Under the pieces are notes generated by a model. That model was not told the origin of the DNA, searched no databases, and was given only the letters and a program-made list of their open reading frames with translations. A stretch of DNA of 64,000 nucleotides from Platynereis dumerilii (lineage: Eukaryota; Annelida; Polychaeta; Phyllodocida; Nereididae). Below are positions 34,701 to 44,836 of this stretch, piece after piece. Numbering within the stretch: position 1 is the stretch's first letter; every line of letters starts with the position of its first letter. The stretch lies in the NCBI GenBank assembly GCA_026936325.1, contig JAPTHN010000103.1:682001-746000 (forward strand), read 5' to 3'. A program made the position numbers and the translations under genes.

Positions 34701-37700
34701 ATCATGCATCTCTCTTCCCTCCTTGTCTCCTCTTTCCTAACCTCACTCTCTTCTTCTACTCATGCTCCATGCTCCTTTACCCTTGTCTCCTCCCTCCTCT
34801 TTCCTTATTTCCTCTACCCCTGCCTCCTTTCATCCTTGTCTCCTCTTCCCTCCTTGTCTCCTCTTTCCTAATCTGTCTCCTCTTTCCTAACCTGACTCTC
34901 GCTCTCTATTCATCCTCCATTCTCCTCCTCCCAAGTCTCCTCCCTCCCTGAATCCTCCCTCTTGCCTCCTCTTTCCTTATTTCCTCTACCCCTGCCTCCT
35001 TTAATCCCGCAATCCTCTTCCCTCCTTGTCTCCTCTTTCCTAACCTCACTCTCTTCCTCTATTCATCCTCCATGCTCCTCTTCCAGAGTCTCCTCCCTCC
35101 CTGAATCCTCCTTCTTGCTCCTCTTTCCTTATTTCCTCTACCCCTGTCCCTTTAATCCCCGCACGCAATCCTCTTCCTCCCTTGTCTCCCCTTTTCTCAT
35201 CTTACTCTCTTCCTCTATCCATCCTCCGTTCTCCTCCTCCCAAGTCTCTCCCCTCCCTGAATCCTCTTTCTTGCCTTCTCTTTCCTTATTTCCTCTATCC
35301 CTGCCTCCTTTAATCCCACAATCCTCTTCCCTCCTTGTCTCCTCTTTCCCAACCTCATTCTCTTCCTCTATTTATCCTCCATGCCCCTCTTTCATTGTCT
35401 CCCCCTCCCTGAACCCTCCTTTTTGCCTTCTCTTTCCTTATTTCCTCTACCCCTTACTCCTTTCATCATGCATCTCTCTTCCCTCCTTGTCTCCTCTTTC
35501 CTAACCTCACTCTCTTCTTCTATTCATGCTCCATGCTCCTTTACCCTTGTCTCCTCCCTCCTCTTTCCTTATTTCCTCTACCCCTGCCTCCTTTCATCCT
35601 TGTCTCCTCTTCCCTCCTTGTCTCCTCTTTCCTAATCTGTCTCCTCTTTCCTAACCTGACTCTCGCTCTCTATTCATCCTCCATTCTCCTCCTCCCAAGT
35701 CTCCTCCCTCCCTGAATCCTCCCTCTTGCCTCCTCTTTCCTTATTTCCTCTAACCCTGCCTCCTTTAATCCTGGCATTATCCTGCAATCTTCTTCTCTCC
35801 TTGTCTCCTCTTTCCTAACCTCACTCTCTTCCTCTATTTATCCTCCATTCTCCTCCTCCCGAGTCTCCTCCCTGAATTCTCCTTCTTGCCTCCTCTTTCC
35901 TTATTTCCTCTACCCCTGCCTCCTTTAATCCCGCAATCATCTTCCTCCTTATCTCCTCTTTCCCAACCTCACACTTTTTCTCTATTCATCCTCTATGCTC
36001 CTCTTCCAGAGTCTCCTCCCTCCCTGAATCCTCCTTCTTGCCTCCTCATTTCCTCTACCCCTGCCTCCTTTCACCCTGCACTCCTCTTCCCTCCTTGTCT
36101 CTTCTTTCCTTACCTCACTCTCGTTCCTTATTCATCCTCTATGCTTCTCCTCCTGAGTCTCCTCCCTCCCTGAAACCTCCTTCTTGCCTCCTCTTTCCTT
36201 ATTTCCTCTGCCCCTGCCTCTTTTAATCCCGCAATCCTCTTCCCTCCTTGTCTCCTCTTTCCTAACCTCACTCTCTTCCTATATTCATCCTCCATACTTC
36301 TCCTCCCGAGTCTCCTCCCGAGTCTCCTCCAGAGTCTCCTCCCTCCCTGAATGCTCCCTCTTGCCTCCTCTTTCCTTATTTCCTCTACCCCTGCCTCCTT
36401 TAAACCCGCAATCCCCTTCCCTCCTTGTCTCCTCTTTCCCAACCTCACTCTCGTCCTCTATTCATCCTCTATGCTCCTCCTCCAGAGTCTCCTCCCTCCC
36501 TGAATCCTCCTTCTTGCCTCCTCATTTCCTCTACCCCTGCCTCCTTTCACCCTGCAATCCTCTTCCCTCCTTGTCTCATCTTTCCTAACCTCAGTCTCAT
36601 TCTCTGTTCATCCCCAATGTTCCTCTTCCCTTGTCTTCTCCCTCCCTTAATGCTCCTTCTTCATGCCTCCTCTTTCCTTATTTTCTCTACCCCTGCCTCC
36701 TTTCATCCTGCAATCCTCGTCTCTCCTTGTCTCCACTTTCCCTGTTTCCCAACCTCACTCTCGTTCTCTATTCATCCTCCATGTTCCTCTTTCTTTATCT
36801 CCTCTCTCCATGATAGCTCCTTCGTGCCTCCTCTTTCCTCATTGTTGCTGCAATATTCATATTGCAGCTACTATGTTTTCAGTGTGTCAGCCAGCCAAAT
36901 GTTTTGACCAGCCAATGTTGTGATGTGTTGATGTTGTGTCACTGGTATGTCGTCGTCTCACTCAGGGGTCTCTGGGTTATGTGTGCAGTCAACCAGAACA
37001 GCCTGACTGGTGCCAATTAGCAGAGCAGAATGGCTATTGTTGGCCCGTGTGTGGGGCCTCCCCCTTGGGATACCCCAAGGTTGGGGGCACCCCTGTGGGA
37101 TACCCCAAGGTTGGGGGCACCCCTGTGGGATACCCCAAGGTTGGGGGCACCCATGTGGGATACCCCAAGGTTGGGAGCACCCCCAGGCTACCCCAAGTTT
37201 GGCGGAACCCCCCGGGGAAACCCCAAGGTTGGGGGCACCCCCTGGGGATACCCCAAGGTTAGGGGCACCCCATGGGATACCCCAAGGTTGGGGGCACCCC
37301 ATGGGATACCCCAAGGTTGGGGCACCCCATGGGATACCCCAAGGTTGGGGCACCCCCGGGGAATACCCCAGGGTTGGTGGAATTGTGGGGGCCCCTAGGT
37401 TTTTCCGTAGGGATTCAGCCACTGCTTGGTTAAAAGCAGCAACATTTCGTCCCTGTGGGACAGATTACGATACATTGGGTGATCCTATACCCTATGCTGC
37501 CTCTAGTTTCCTTTACCCCTGCCTCCTTTAATCTCGCAATCCTCTTCCCTCCTTGTCTCCTCTTTCCTAACCTCACTTTTGTTCTCTATTCATCCTCCAT
37601 GCTCCTCTTTCCTTGTCTCCTCCCTCCCTGATAGCTCCTTCGTGCCTCCTCTTCCCTTATTTCCTCTACCCCTTCCCCCTTCATCTCTCTTCTCTCCTTG

Positions 37701-38543
37701 TCTCCTCTTTCTAACCACAATCTCTCCCTTTAGTCCTTATTTCTTCCATGTCTCCTTATCCATCTCTACTAGGCAACTCATGACTTTTCTTCATTTGTAA
37801 CAAAGTGATTGATATCTTATGTTTGGTGAAAAAAATGTATTACATACCTGTGTTTTAGGTCAACCACCTCTTCTTGGTATGTAATATTTGAAGGATAGTC
37901 AATGACATTTTGCTTGGCAATTTGCAGTTTAGCAGTCTGGAAAGAGGAATAATAAAATAGTTATAAATTACTGCAATTCATTTTAATTTAATATAATAGA
38001 TTTAGATATAGGCTAGCAGGTTATCATAATAATAGATGCTTACTATCATAACAACATCTTCCTTTTGCAGCACATATTAACCTAGTAAGGAGAAAAAAAA
38101 ACTTACTAAATCCAACTTCATTTTCTCTTCATGTTGAGCTTTGGCAATGAAGTCGGCAATGGCCGGGTAGTTGTGCACAGAGCGCAGTTTGTGTTCAATG
38201 TCGATGATCTCATCCGATATCTTCTTGAAGGTCTGAGTGATTTCATGCACAAGTTGGCGATACATTTGGAAGTTGTAGTTGGGCGCTCCTGATAAGTAAG
38301 CTTGGTGACCTCTGAAAATATAAAGGCATTGAACTTTGTTGAATCATTGAATGTGATATGAGAGGTCAAGGTGTCAGGATATTATATTACCTTAGTCCTT
38401 GACAGATCAACAAAATCTTATAAAATATACAATGCTTACTCGTCAAAAAGGGTGTAGGTCTGGATTCTCTCCTCTTGAAGGAAATAGAACCTCTTCACAA
38501 GGCAGGCTGCTTCATCTGATGCCTGAAAAAAGGTCATGTTCAT
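31725..38543 (-). CDS. REX1BD: REX1BD homologue (REX1-B domain protein, four exons, 160 aa)
   Basis: Exons 38543-38440, 38311-38107, 37936-37848 and 31809-31725 give 483 nt, in frame throughout. The protein has EAACLVKRFYFLQEERIQTY, LFDEGHQAYLSGAPNYNF, MYRQLVHEITQTFKKISDEI, DIEHKLRS and MERIAEHHDELKYESEDLL. These track the human REX1BD (C19orf60) blocks ERAQAFRRLEEGHRQYLSSG, YRSTVHEVTQVF and EVLQDLRFDAE in order. The name comes from the algal REX1-B gene linked to excision repair; the animal function is not established. The start MNMTFFQ was chosen because the frame is open there, but TTTTTTCAG inside it is also a good acceptor, so an upstream first exon is possible. The last intron is 6 kb of satellite. 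Confidence 0.85.
32230..36840. repeat. Pyrimidine-only higher-order satellite in a REX1BD intron
   Basis: About 4.6 kb of almost pure C/T on the + strand. The base unit is about 150-155 bp: CCTTGTCTCCTCTTTCC, AACCTCACTCTCTTCC, TCATCCTCCATGCTCC, GTCTCCTCCCTCCCTGAATC, CTTGCCTCCTCTTTCC, CCTTTAATCC and so on. Several units form higher-order repeats: the marker CATCATGCAT recurs at 33474, 34240, 34700 and 35464 (spacing 766, 460, 764), and CGCACGCAATCC shows the same period. The long frames across it on both strands are composition artefacts. The array resumes at 37501-37700 after an inserted G/C-rich block. Confidence 0.95.
37030..37390. repeat. 30-bp GC-rich minisatellite inside the pyrimidine satellite
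   Basis: About 11-12 units of TACCCCAAGGTTGGGGGCAC plus CCCTGTGGGA-type ends, period exactly 30 bp in the first five copies (37071, 37101, 37131, 37161), then 27-30 bp. Units contain self-complementary GGGGTATCCC/GGGATACCCC and GGGGCACCCC words. Base composition is wholly different from the surrounding C/T array. Confidence 0.95.
37501..37700. repeat. Resumed pyrimidine satellite
   Basis: The same C/T unit as at 32.2-36.8 kb (CCTTGTCTCCTCTTTCC, CTCATTCATCC-like blocks) continues after the GC-rich array and ends near the REX1BD exon 3 donor at 37847. Confidence 0.85.
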
Positions 38544-40930
38544 CTTAATTCCTCAATTTCCAAGCTCAGACAACTTGTGAATAACGGAGGATGATAGAGC
38601 TATTGAAAAAGCTCCCATCCTTGGGAAAAGGGAGAACTTTCGGTGTGGACTCATATCCTTATCATTTCACCATTATAACCAGGCGACAGACAACCAGGCG
38701 ACATCACTACCAACTGGGCGACAACCATCCAGGCGACACACCACTACCAACCAGGTGACAAGTTTTGACCAGCTTTCATCATTATGTCTCCTCTGGCAGC
38801 TTCTCATGTGAGCTGAAATAGCTTACAAATGTTACTCTATCTTCTTCATTTCTTCTTCTTTTGTGTACTTGCCCATGAGCAACTGAGGTATTTTGACAAT
38901 GCATACTGACTGGGACCTTCTTGTTCTTCACCTATATATGAGAAGAGCTTGTCTTTTTGTTGTGACAAACCAGAAACATACTGGTAAATTAAATTAAATT
39001 AATAACTTTATTGGCAGACGCATAGTACATAAAATGACTTTGGTCCATGAAACATCTACTGGAATCTACAGTAATGCGACACTAGAATTACAATAACAAA
39101 GGACTATAAAATAATATAAAATAGGCCTATAAGAGAATTGACTTGGGATGATGTCAAACTTGCAAAATTGAATCTGACAGTATAGGCCTATTTCTCTGGT
39201 AGCCCTATAGACTTCCGTAGACAGAATTTGGCAATATAGGCCTAATGTTAACAGCTGAATCATGTGTCTGTCTATGGAAGTCTAGGCCTATAGAATTTGT
39301 GTATGTAATACATACAGAATGTATAATTCGTGTATGTACAGAGTGCAGCTGGTAGTATTCATTTTTTACAGAATCCTCAAACTGTCCAAGGTTGCAGAAT
39401 TTCAGAATTCCTTGGTCCACAGAAGTTGAGAATCCACGCATATACCTATTACCTATAGGCCTATAGGGCCCTAGGTAGGGTGGGACTGGTGCCCCATGTT
39501 TTGAAAATCTTAGGCGGATCAAACCTGACTTTTTTTTGCAGGTGAGGTTGGTACATGGGAGTATGTGTGTAAAATTTCAGCTCATTCTATTAATATTTAG
39601 AGGTGGCACATTTCACTTGAAGTTTAAAATGTAAATCCCCAGAAATCAGAGCAAGATGATAGATTGGTCAATACCTAATCCTAGCTATAATCAATGAAAG
39701 AAAAGGACAAAAGGTAATTAAGAATCCCATGTAATTGCAGTACCCAGGTATATTGGTGTCCCCTCAATTCCCCTTTAAGTCTTAATTGCAATACAGGATT
39801 GCCTGACACTCACAATTATAACCTGCTCTTCACAGTGGGCCCTGGAGCCTGATATAATGCTTTTTATATCGGCTCAGTGTATGGTTATTGTATTTAAAAA
39901 GATGAGTTACGCTCTTTAAATTTTGAGTTACGCTCCTAAATATTTTACAGATCGTGGAGTTACGCTCTGGCCAAGCATAAATTTATGTGCAGTTATTGAA
40001 CTTTAGAGCAGTTTTTGCCTCAAAATCAAACTGAAATCCTGTCTTTAACTGACCAAATAACCCCTTCGCTAATTGCCTTGATGTATGATAGCTCAGCCAA
40101 TGAATAATAGCCATTCAAACTTCTGAATCGAGAGTAAACATGGTGGACGTTTTGGGAGCGTAACTGCAGTTACGCTCCTAATTGACTTCCGGTTGGGTAC
40201 AGTGCCTTTGAGATAATATAAAAGACAGAGCCAGCAAAATATATCTTAGCCATTGACATTTATTGTTGGATGTCAAGTATAGGCGGCGCCACTTGTCCCG
40301 TGTCAGGCGTGAGTGCAGAGGGGACACCGAGAGAACCAATATTGGCCAATATTTCCCAACACTTGGTCCAAAATGGCAATCAACAACTATTAAGTTATTT
40401 TTTAAGCATATTAGAAATGGGAAAAAGACAACTCGATTAGGAATACACAACACTTTTTATGAGCATGTGGGCCAAAGTTGGCCTTTTGAGAAACCAAAAT
40501 CTAACAGGCGAGGTTCACAGTACAGTCACATTTGGGGGCAATTCGGTAAAAAGGGCCCTTGTCGTGACTGGCACACGTTTCTAATGAAATGTGCGGAATC
40601 GCTCTCAAGAGATTTCGGGGGCAGAATTTCTGAAATGTGGGGCAGTTGGTGTTCACTCAACCCGACGCCCTCATGAAAAGTACTGAATGAAATATTCTTC
40701 TCCAAATCATATCAGTTGGGCCACATTCATCTGTTCAACTTGATCTGCCTGAACAGTTGACGATCTTCCGACAAGAATTGCCTGCTAGCTGTCGGGGTGG
40801 ATGTACCCACAAGAAAACCATAAATTTTAGCCTATACGTACCATCCTCATGACCTGAGTCATTGGTCCTGGGTGCGAATCCTCTCCACTTCGCCCCGTCC
40901 ACCTGTCAACTGAGGAGCACGTTTATTTAG
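38544..40930. other. Intergenic, short repeats only
   Basis: A run of CCAGGCGACA-type units lies at about 38686-38762. A TTAAA/AATTA run at 38983-39003 could be a retroposon tail. GAGTTACGCTC occurs at 39904, 39925 and 39957, and a perfect 24-bp palindrome built from the same word spans 40155-40178. A 137-codon frame at 40263-40676 has no recognisable domain and I do not call it a gene. Confidence 0.5.
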
Positions 40931-42900
40931 CACTGGGGCCAAACGGATGGGGCAACTGCAGTCGCCCCATCTTTCAATATGGAGGACCCAAATCAAGCAG
41001 TACCAATTCTGCATCGTTTTCTAATAAAATGCCTTTAAACTCCCTAAAAAGTTGTTGTACATGATCTAAAATCTGATGTAGCATCATCCTACAGTGGAAG
41101 ACGATGACTATTTCTTGTAAATTTCTTTAAATTTAATGGTTGTGGTATCGGCGGGATGGGGAAACTCTATTTGCTAACTTTGAAAAGATGGGGAAACTTA
41201 TTTCATGAGATGGGGCAACTGATACTTGATTGATTAGATGTGCTAGTCTTTTGTGTGAAAAAAGTTGCTATAATTGCCCCAGAGATGTGCAAAGTAACCA
41301 GGTGAGTTACAAGTGAGATGTCAACTCGTCATCTTGCCTCATCTGATGCTAGGACAAACTGTAGATCTTGTGAATTTAAAAGTTGGTAGGCAAAGAAAAA
41401 AATAGAGGATCTCTTTCACAAGTTTTTAGTCCAATATGCATAAATTGGAAAACACTTTTAATAAGGATCTTGTCCAGTGTTGTAAGTGAAATATATCAAT
41501 ACTTTTTAGGTACGAGTAGGACTTCCTGAAATAAATTATTTTTGGTGGGGTGTTTTCTTGACAGGGTGTTGTTTGATTTGAGAACATATTTTGGGGATGC
41601 TACATTCACAAGCTCAAATTAAATAATTACTATCACCGTTGCGATGAAATAAATAACTTTTTGTCAAGGAAAACTACAGCCCCCCTTAAAATTACATGGA
41701 TGCCCCTAATATAAAGACTTTGAAAGATTTCAACAAGGCAGAAGCGTGGCCAGTTACAAGTGTGCCCTAGCAAAAAAATTTTATTAGGCCCCCCCCCCAG
41801 GTGACCCCAGTCTAGTAATTTAACCAATAAATAGCTAAATTTTCCAAGGGGACAATATAACTATCTCCCCCCCCCTCCCCCAAAATAAAACAATTCACAA
41901 GACAAGTACCTCACCCTAGGTGACCACCAGCCTAGTAATTTAACCTGCAAAAACAAAATTATCACGAGTACCCCCCTTCGGAGGTGACCCCCAGCCTAGT
42001 TATAATATAACTAGCAAAAAAAAAAGATTCACAACATCCCAGAGGTAACTCCCGGGTGACCCCAAGAGCTCGCCACATAACTATCTTACCCAACAAAAAA
42101 AAACCTCACCCCCCTCTGGAAGTGATACACAGCCTAGTTATATAAAAAAAGAGATTTCACCAGTACCCCCTGATGTTCTGTGAAAAAAATTTCACTATCA
42201 CACCGGAGGGGAGCACACGGAGGGGAGCACACTGGAGGGGAGCACACCGGAGGGGAGCACACCGGAGGGGAGCACACCGGAGACCCCCAGTCACGTAATA
42301 TAACTTGCAAAAATATTTAGCAGAGTGCTCTTATCAACTTGGTAAATCATACTACTATCTCAGCTGAGTACTCTGATTATCTAATGGTCACCCGAAAAGC
42401 CTTTTTCAAAAATGCAACTTTTAAATTTATAAACGCGAATGAAGAATATCTATTAATTCTTTCTAAGCTCACAAATGGAAATAAACAAAAATATGTAACC
42501 TTTTTTCAGAATTTTGTTTAATTTTTGCTTTTTTTTTTTTTGGTGAGGGATATGTTCCTGTAAAAGCCTGAAATAGGCAAAACTAACGTCAAAATAACCT
42601 CAGTTAGCTTCAGTTTCCCCATCTTTCAAATCATTTTGATATGAGTTTCCCCATCCTCGGGAATAAGTTTCCCCATCCCGCCGAAATTGAAACCTTCAAA
42701 TTTATGAATTAAAAGACACTTTTCTGGTCAGTTCAGCACACTGGTCCTGTTTATTTAACAAACAGAATATCCTCATCAGCTTTCCCAGTCATTATTGTGC
42801 TTTCTAGTGCTGTAATCAACACGATTCATCCCAGCTAAACTTGGTCCTCCATATTGAAAGATGGGGCAACTACAGTTGCCCCATCCGTTTGGCCCCAGTG
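40931..42900. mobile_element. 1,970-bp TIR element with CAC ends and 5-bp target duplication
   Basis: The left TIR 40931-40988 begins CACTGGGGCCAAACGGATGG. The right TIR 42843-42900 is its inverted copy with two mismatches in 58 bp. A perfect TTTAG duplication flanks both ends (40926-40930 and 42901-42905). Each TIR contains a small hairpin (GGGGCAACTG...AGTYGCCCC). Subterminal GATGGGGAAACT units are inverted between left (about 41150-41220) and right (about 42610-42680). There is no transposase. The middle holds a G/C satellite (41760-42310). CAC ends plus a 5-bp duplication are features of Transib/RAG-type elements (established), but the bases after CACTG do not match their usual CACTATG, so the family stays open. 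Confidence 0.85.
41760..42310. repeat. C-rich satellite inside the CAC-ended element
   Basis: Inverted relative of the 3.5-5.1 kb array: GGTGACCCCCAGCCTAG, TTATAATATAACTAGCAAAA and GTACCCCCC blocks recur. Its right end has about five 15-bp units GGAGGGGAGCACACC (42200-42285). Confidence 0.85.
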
Positions 42901-42905
42901 TTTAG

Positions 42906-44836
42906 GCCGGAAGTGACCTAGTTTTCAGCATCCGGGCATTTTGCATATGGCCGCGCCCATGCCGGCGCAAGCTGCTTGCAGCGCCTCCTCTCGTACCTCC
43001 TTCCATCGCTGCCCCCACTACCTCGCTCGTACCTCCGCCGGGGAGACTGGGTACTAGTCAGCCCCCACTACGGAATATTTGCGACTGAGGCCATGTGCTC
43101 ACAGCTGTCAAAATTACCAGATCAAGGAAATCAGCTTGACAGACATAATCAACGGTCGTTGTGAAGTGGCACACTCATACAAACACTTTTTCATCATTAA
43201 CACACCTGCTGCAGCCTTAGAAATAGTGAAATCTCCCCACGAACGATCGGGTAACCTGCAAACAAATCCAACGGACTTGATTCAGCAAATCAGTCTCCCT
43301 GATCAGAGAGTGACGTTTTGACCAATAGAAGACGAGCCTGCTGCACGTGCACGAGGATCAATCTCAGGTGTTGAAATGTCTGCAATGAGGCTGGAAACTT
43401 GCGTGGACTATCTTATGCTATCACCAAACATATCTTCAGTTGCACATCATGTCTGTTGATTTAACTTTTTATTTCGTGTATTAATGCAAAAATCTCACAA
43501 TTTCATGATGTGTTCAACTGCATTTTCTCCACGATACCAAATGGTGTCAAGAACTGGGTCATCTTCCTAATTAGTATGCGCATGTTACGATCCGCCTCAC
43601 GGCCGATCCAGTGAAGGCAAAGGTGGGAGGAACGACCCCTGGCGAGCAAATTGATGCCGGCGTTGCGAATGTAAACCGTGAGCTGTCAGTTGAGGCTTGG
43701 CGGTGCAGTGAAGCGCGTAAGTTGTCGGTGTTGCAGCTAAAATGGTCATTGTGATTGCTTCTCCAATACAAGCAGAGTTTCAGGAGCAACCATAACCACC
43801 CTGCCGGGTGACGGGCACTTGAGTCTTGACTTGGTGAAGTTTTGCTGAGTGAGTGCCCAGGCTCCACCCAGGCCCAGACTTCAGTAGGCTGGATAAGATG
43901 ATACTCCCATCTAGACTAGACTAGAGACAGTAGAGTGTCCCAAACATCATCATTCATGCTGCTAAAAACTAAAAAAAGGTAAAATCTTTTAAGAAAGGGC
44001 TTAGCGCTCCCCCATTTCGAAAGTTTCGTACTGTCTGACGGTACATAGCCTATATTATACTATATTGTCAATTATTTCTGCAAAGCAGTGGTAAACTGGG
44101 GGGTCTTGAGCGGGGGGCACCTGGGGGCACGCGATTCTCTGGGGGGGGGCACCCTCTATATTGTGTATTGTATATTTTTGCCAGAATTACAGAGATCATA
44201 TGGGGGGCACAGGTCCAATGTGGGGGGCACGTGCCCCGCCGTAGGGATGCCACTTCTGCAAAGTAGGATGTGGCCTAAATCCCATAGTAGTCCTTCATGA
44301 AGTATGGTGTTGTGACTGTTGTCATGTTCATCACCCTGCCGACCTATCATCATCCTTTGTCCGTAGTGCTACAGTTTGTATGTAAAGCAGAAGACAGACG
44401 TTTGATCTTGTATCTCAACTTGTGGTCAGAGAAGAAACAAAATTCAATGACCCACCTCAATAATAGCACATTTGGAATAATCGTGGCACATTTCCAGATT
44501 CATCAGATGATATTTTTTTCGCTCCCTTTGAAATAACATTGCAGTCGTTTTGTTTACGTCTGCATTGAATTTGTGACCCTACAAATTAACTAACAATTGC
44601 ATGCCTATGACGTCACGGGAGATGACGTCACAAATATTTTCTGCCTTCAAAATTGGAGAGCGCACTGTCTCTTGCTATGATATGACAAACTGTAGGTGTT
44701 ACACAGTCCAGGATGGGACAACAACCGCGAGGTTTCGTCCCCAAACATCTACATCTACAGGAAAGCACACAGAACTTCAGAAAGTAGATAGATAGCCTGT
44801 TAAACTTCTTTGTTTGTTCTGTTATTAGGTTGGCAA
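42906..44836. other. PIGW copy 1 upstream region
   Basis: A GC-richer patch at about 42905-43090 could be a promoter. Repeated GGGGGGCAC words lie at 44098-44230. Dispersed repeat copy B lies at 44437-44694. An acceptor-like AG sits just before the PIGW ATG, so a non-coding first exon should exist here; I cannot place it. Confidence 0.4.
44437..44694 (+). repeat. Dispersed repeat, copy B, with two TGACGTCA sites
   Basis: Second copy of the 20.8-kb repeat, same orientation, with the same two CRE-like palindromes and the shared ends CCTCAATAATAGCA... and GACAAACTGTA. It stops about 140 bp before the PIGW coding start. Confidence 0.75.

Noticed and set aside
32230-35715. Many Ser/Pro/Leu frames on + and Arg/Glu/Gly frames on -
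   Set aside because: Produced by the C/T-only satellite, which rarely makes stops on either strand. They lie in a REX1BD intron.
36958-37422. 154-codon minus frame of PWGIP repeats and similar + frames
   Set aside because: Several frames of the same 30-bp array are open, so none is favoured as coding.
40263-40676. 137-codon + frame starting MLDVKYRRRH
   Set aside because: No domain, no splice partner and a repeat-rich setting; probably chance or an old element.
43571-43867. 98-codon minus frame near a GC-richer patch
   Set aside because: Low-complexity Ser/Thr/Arg composition without a recognisable family or splice signals.
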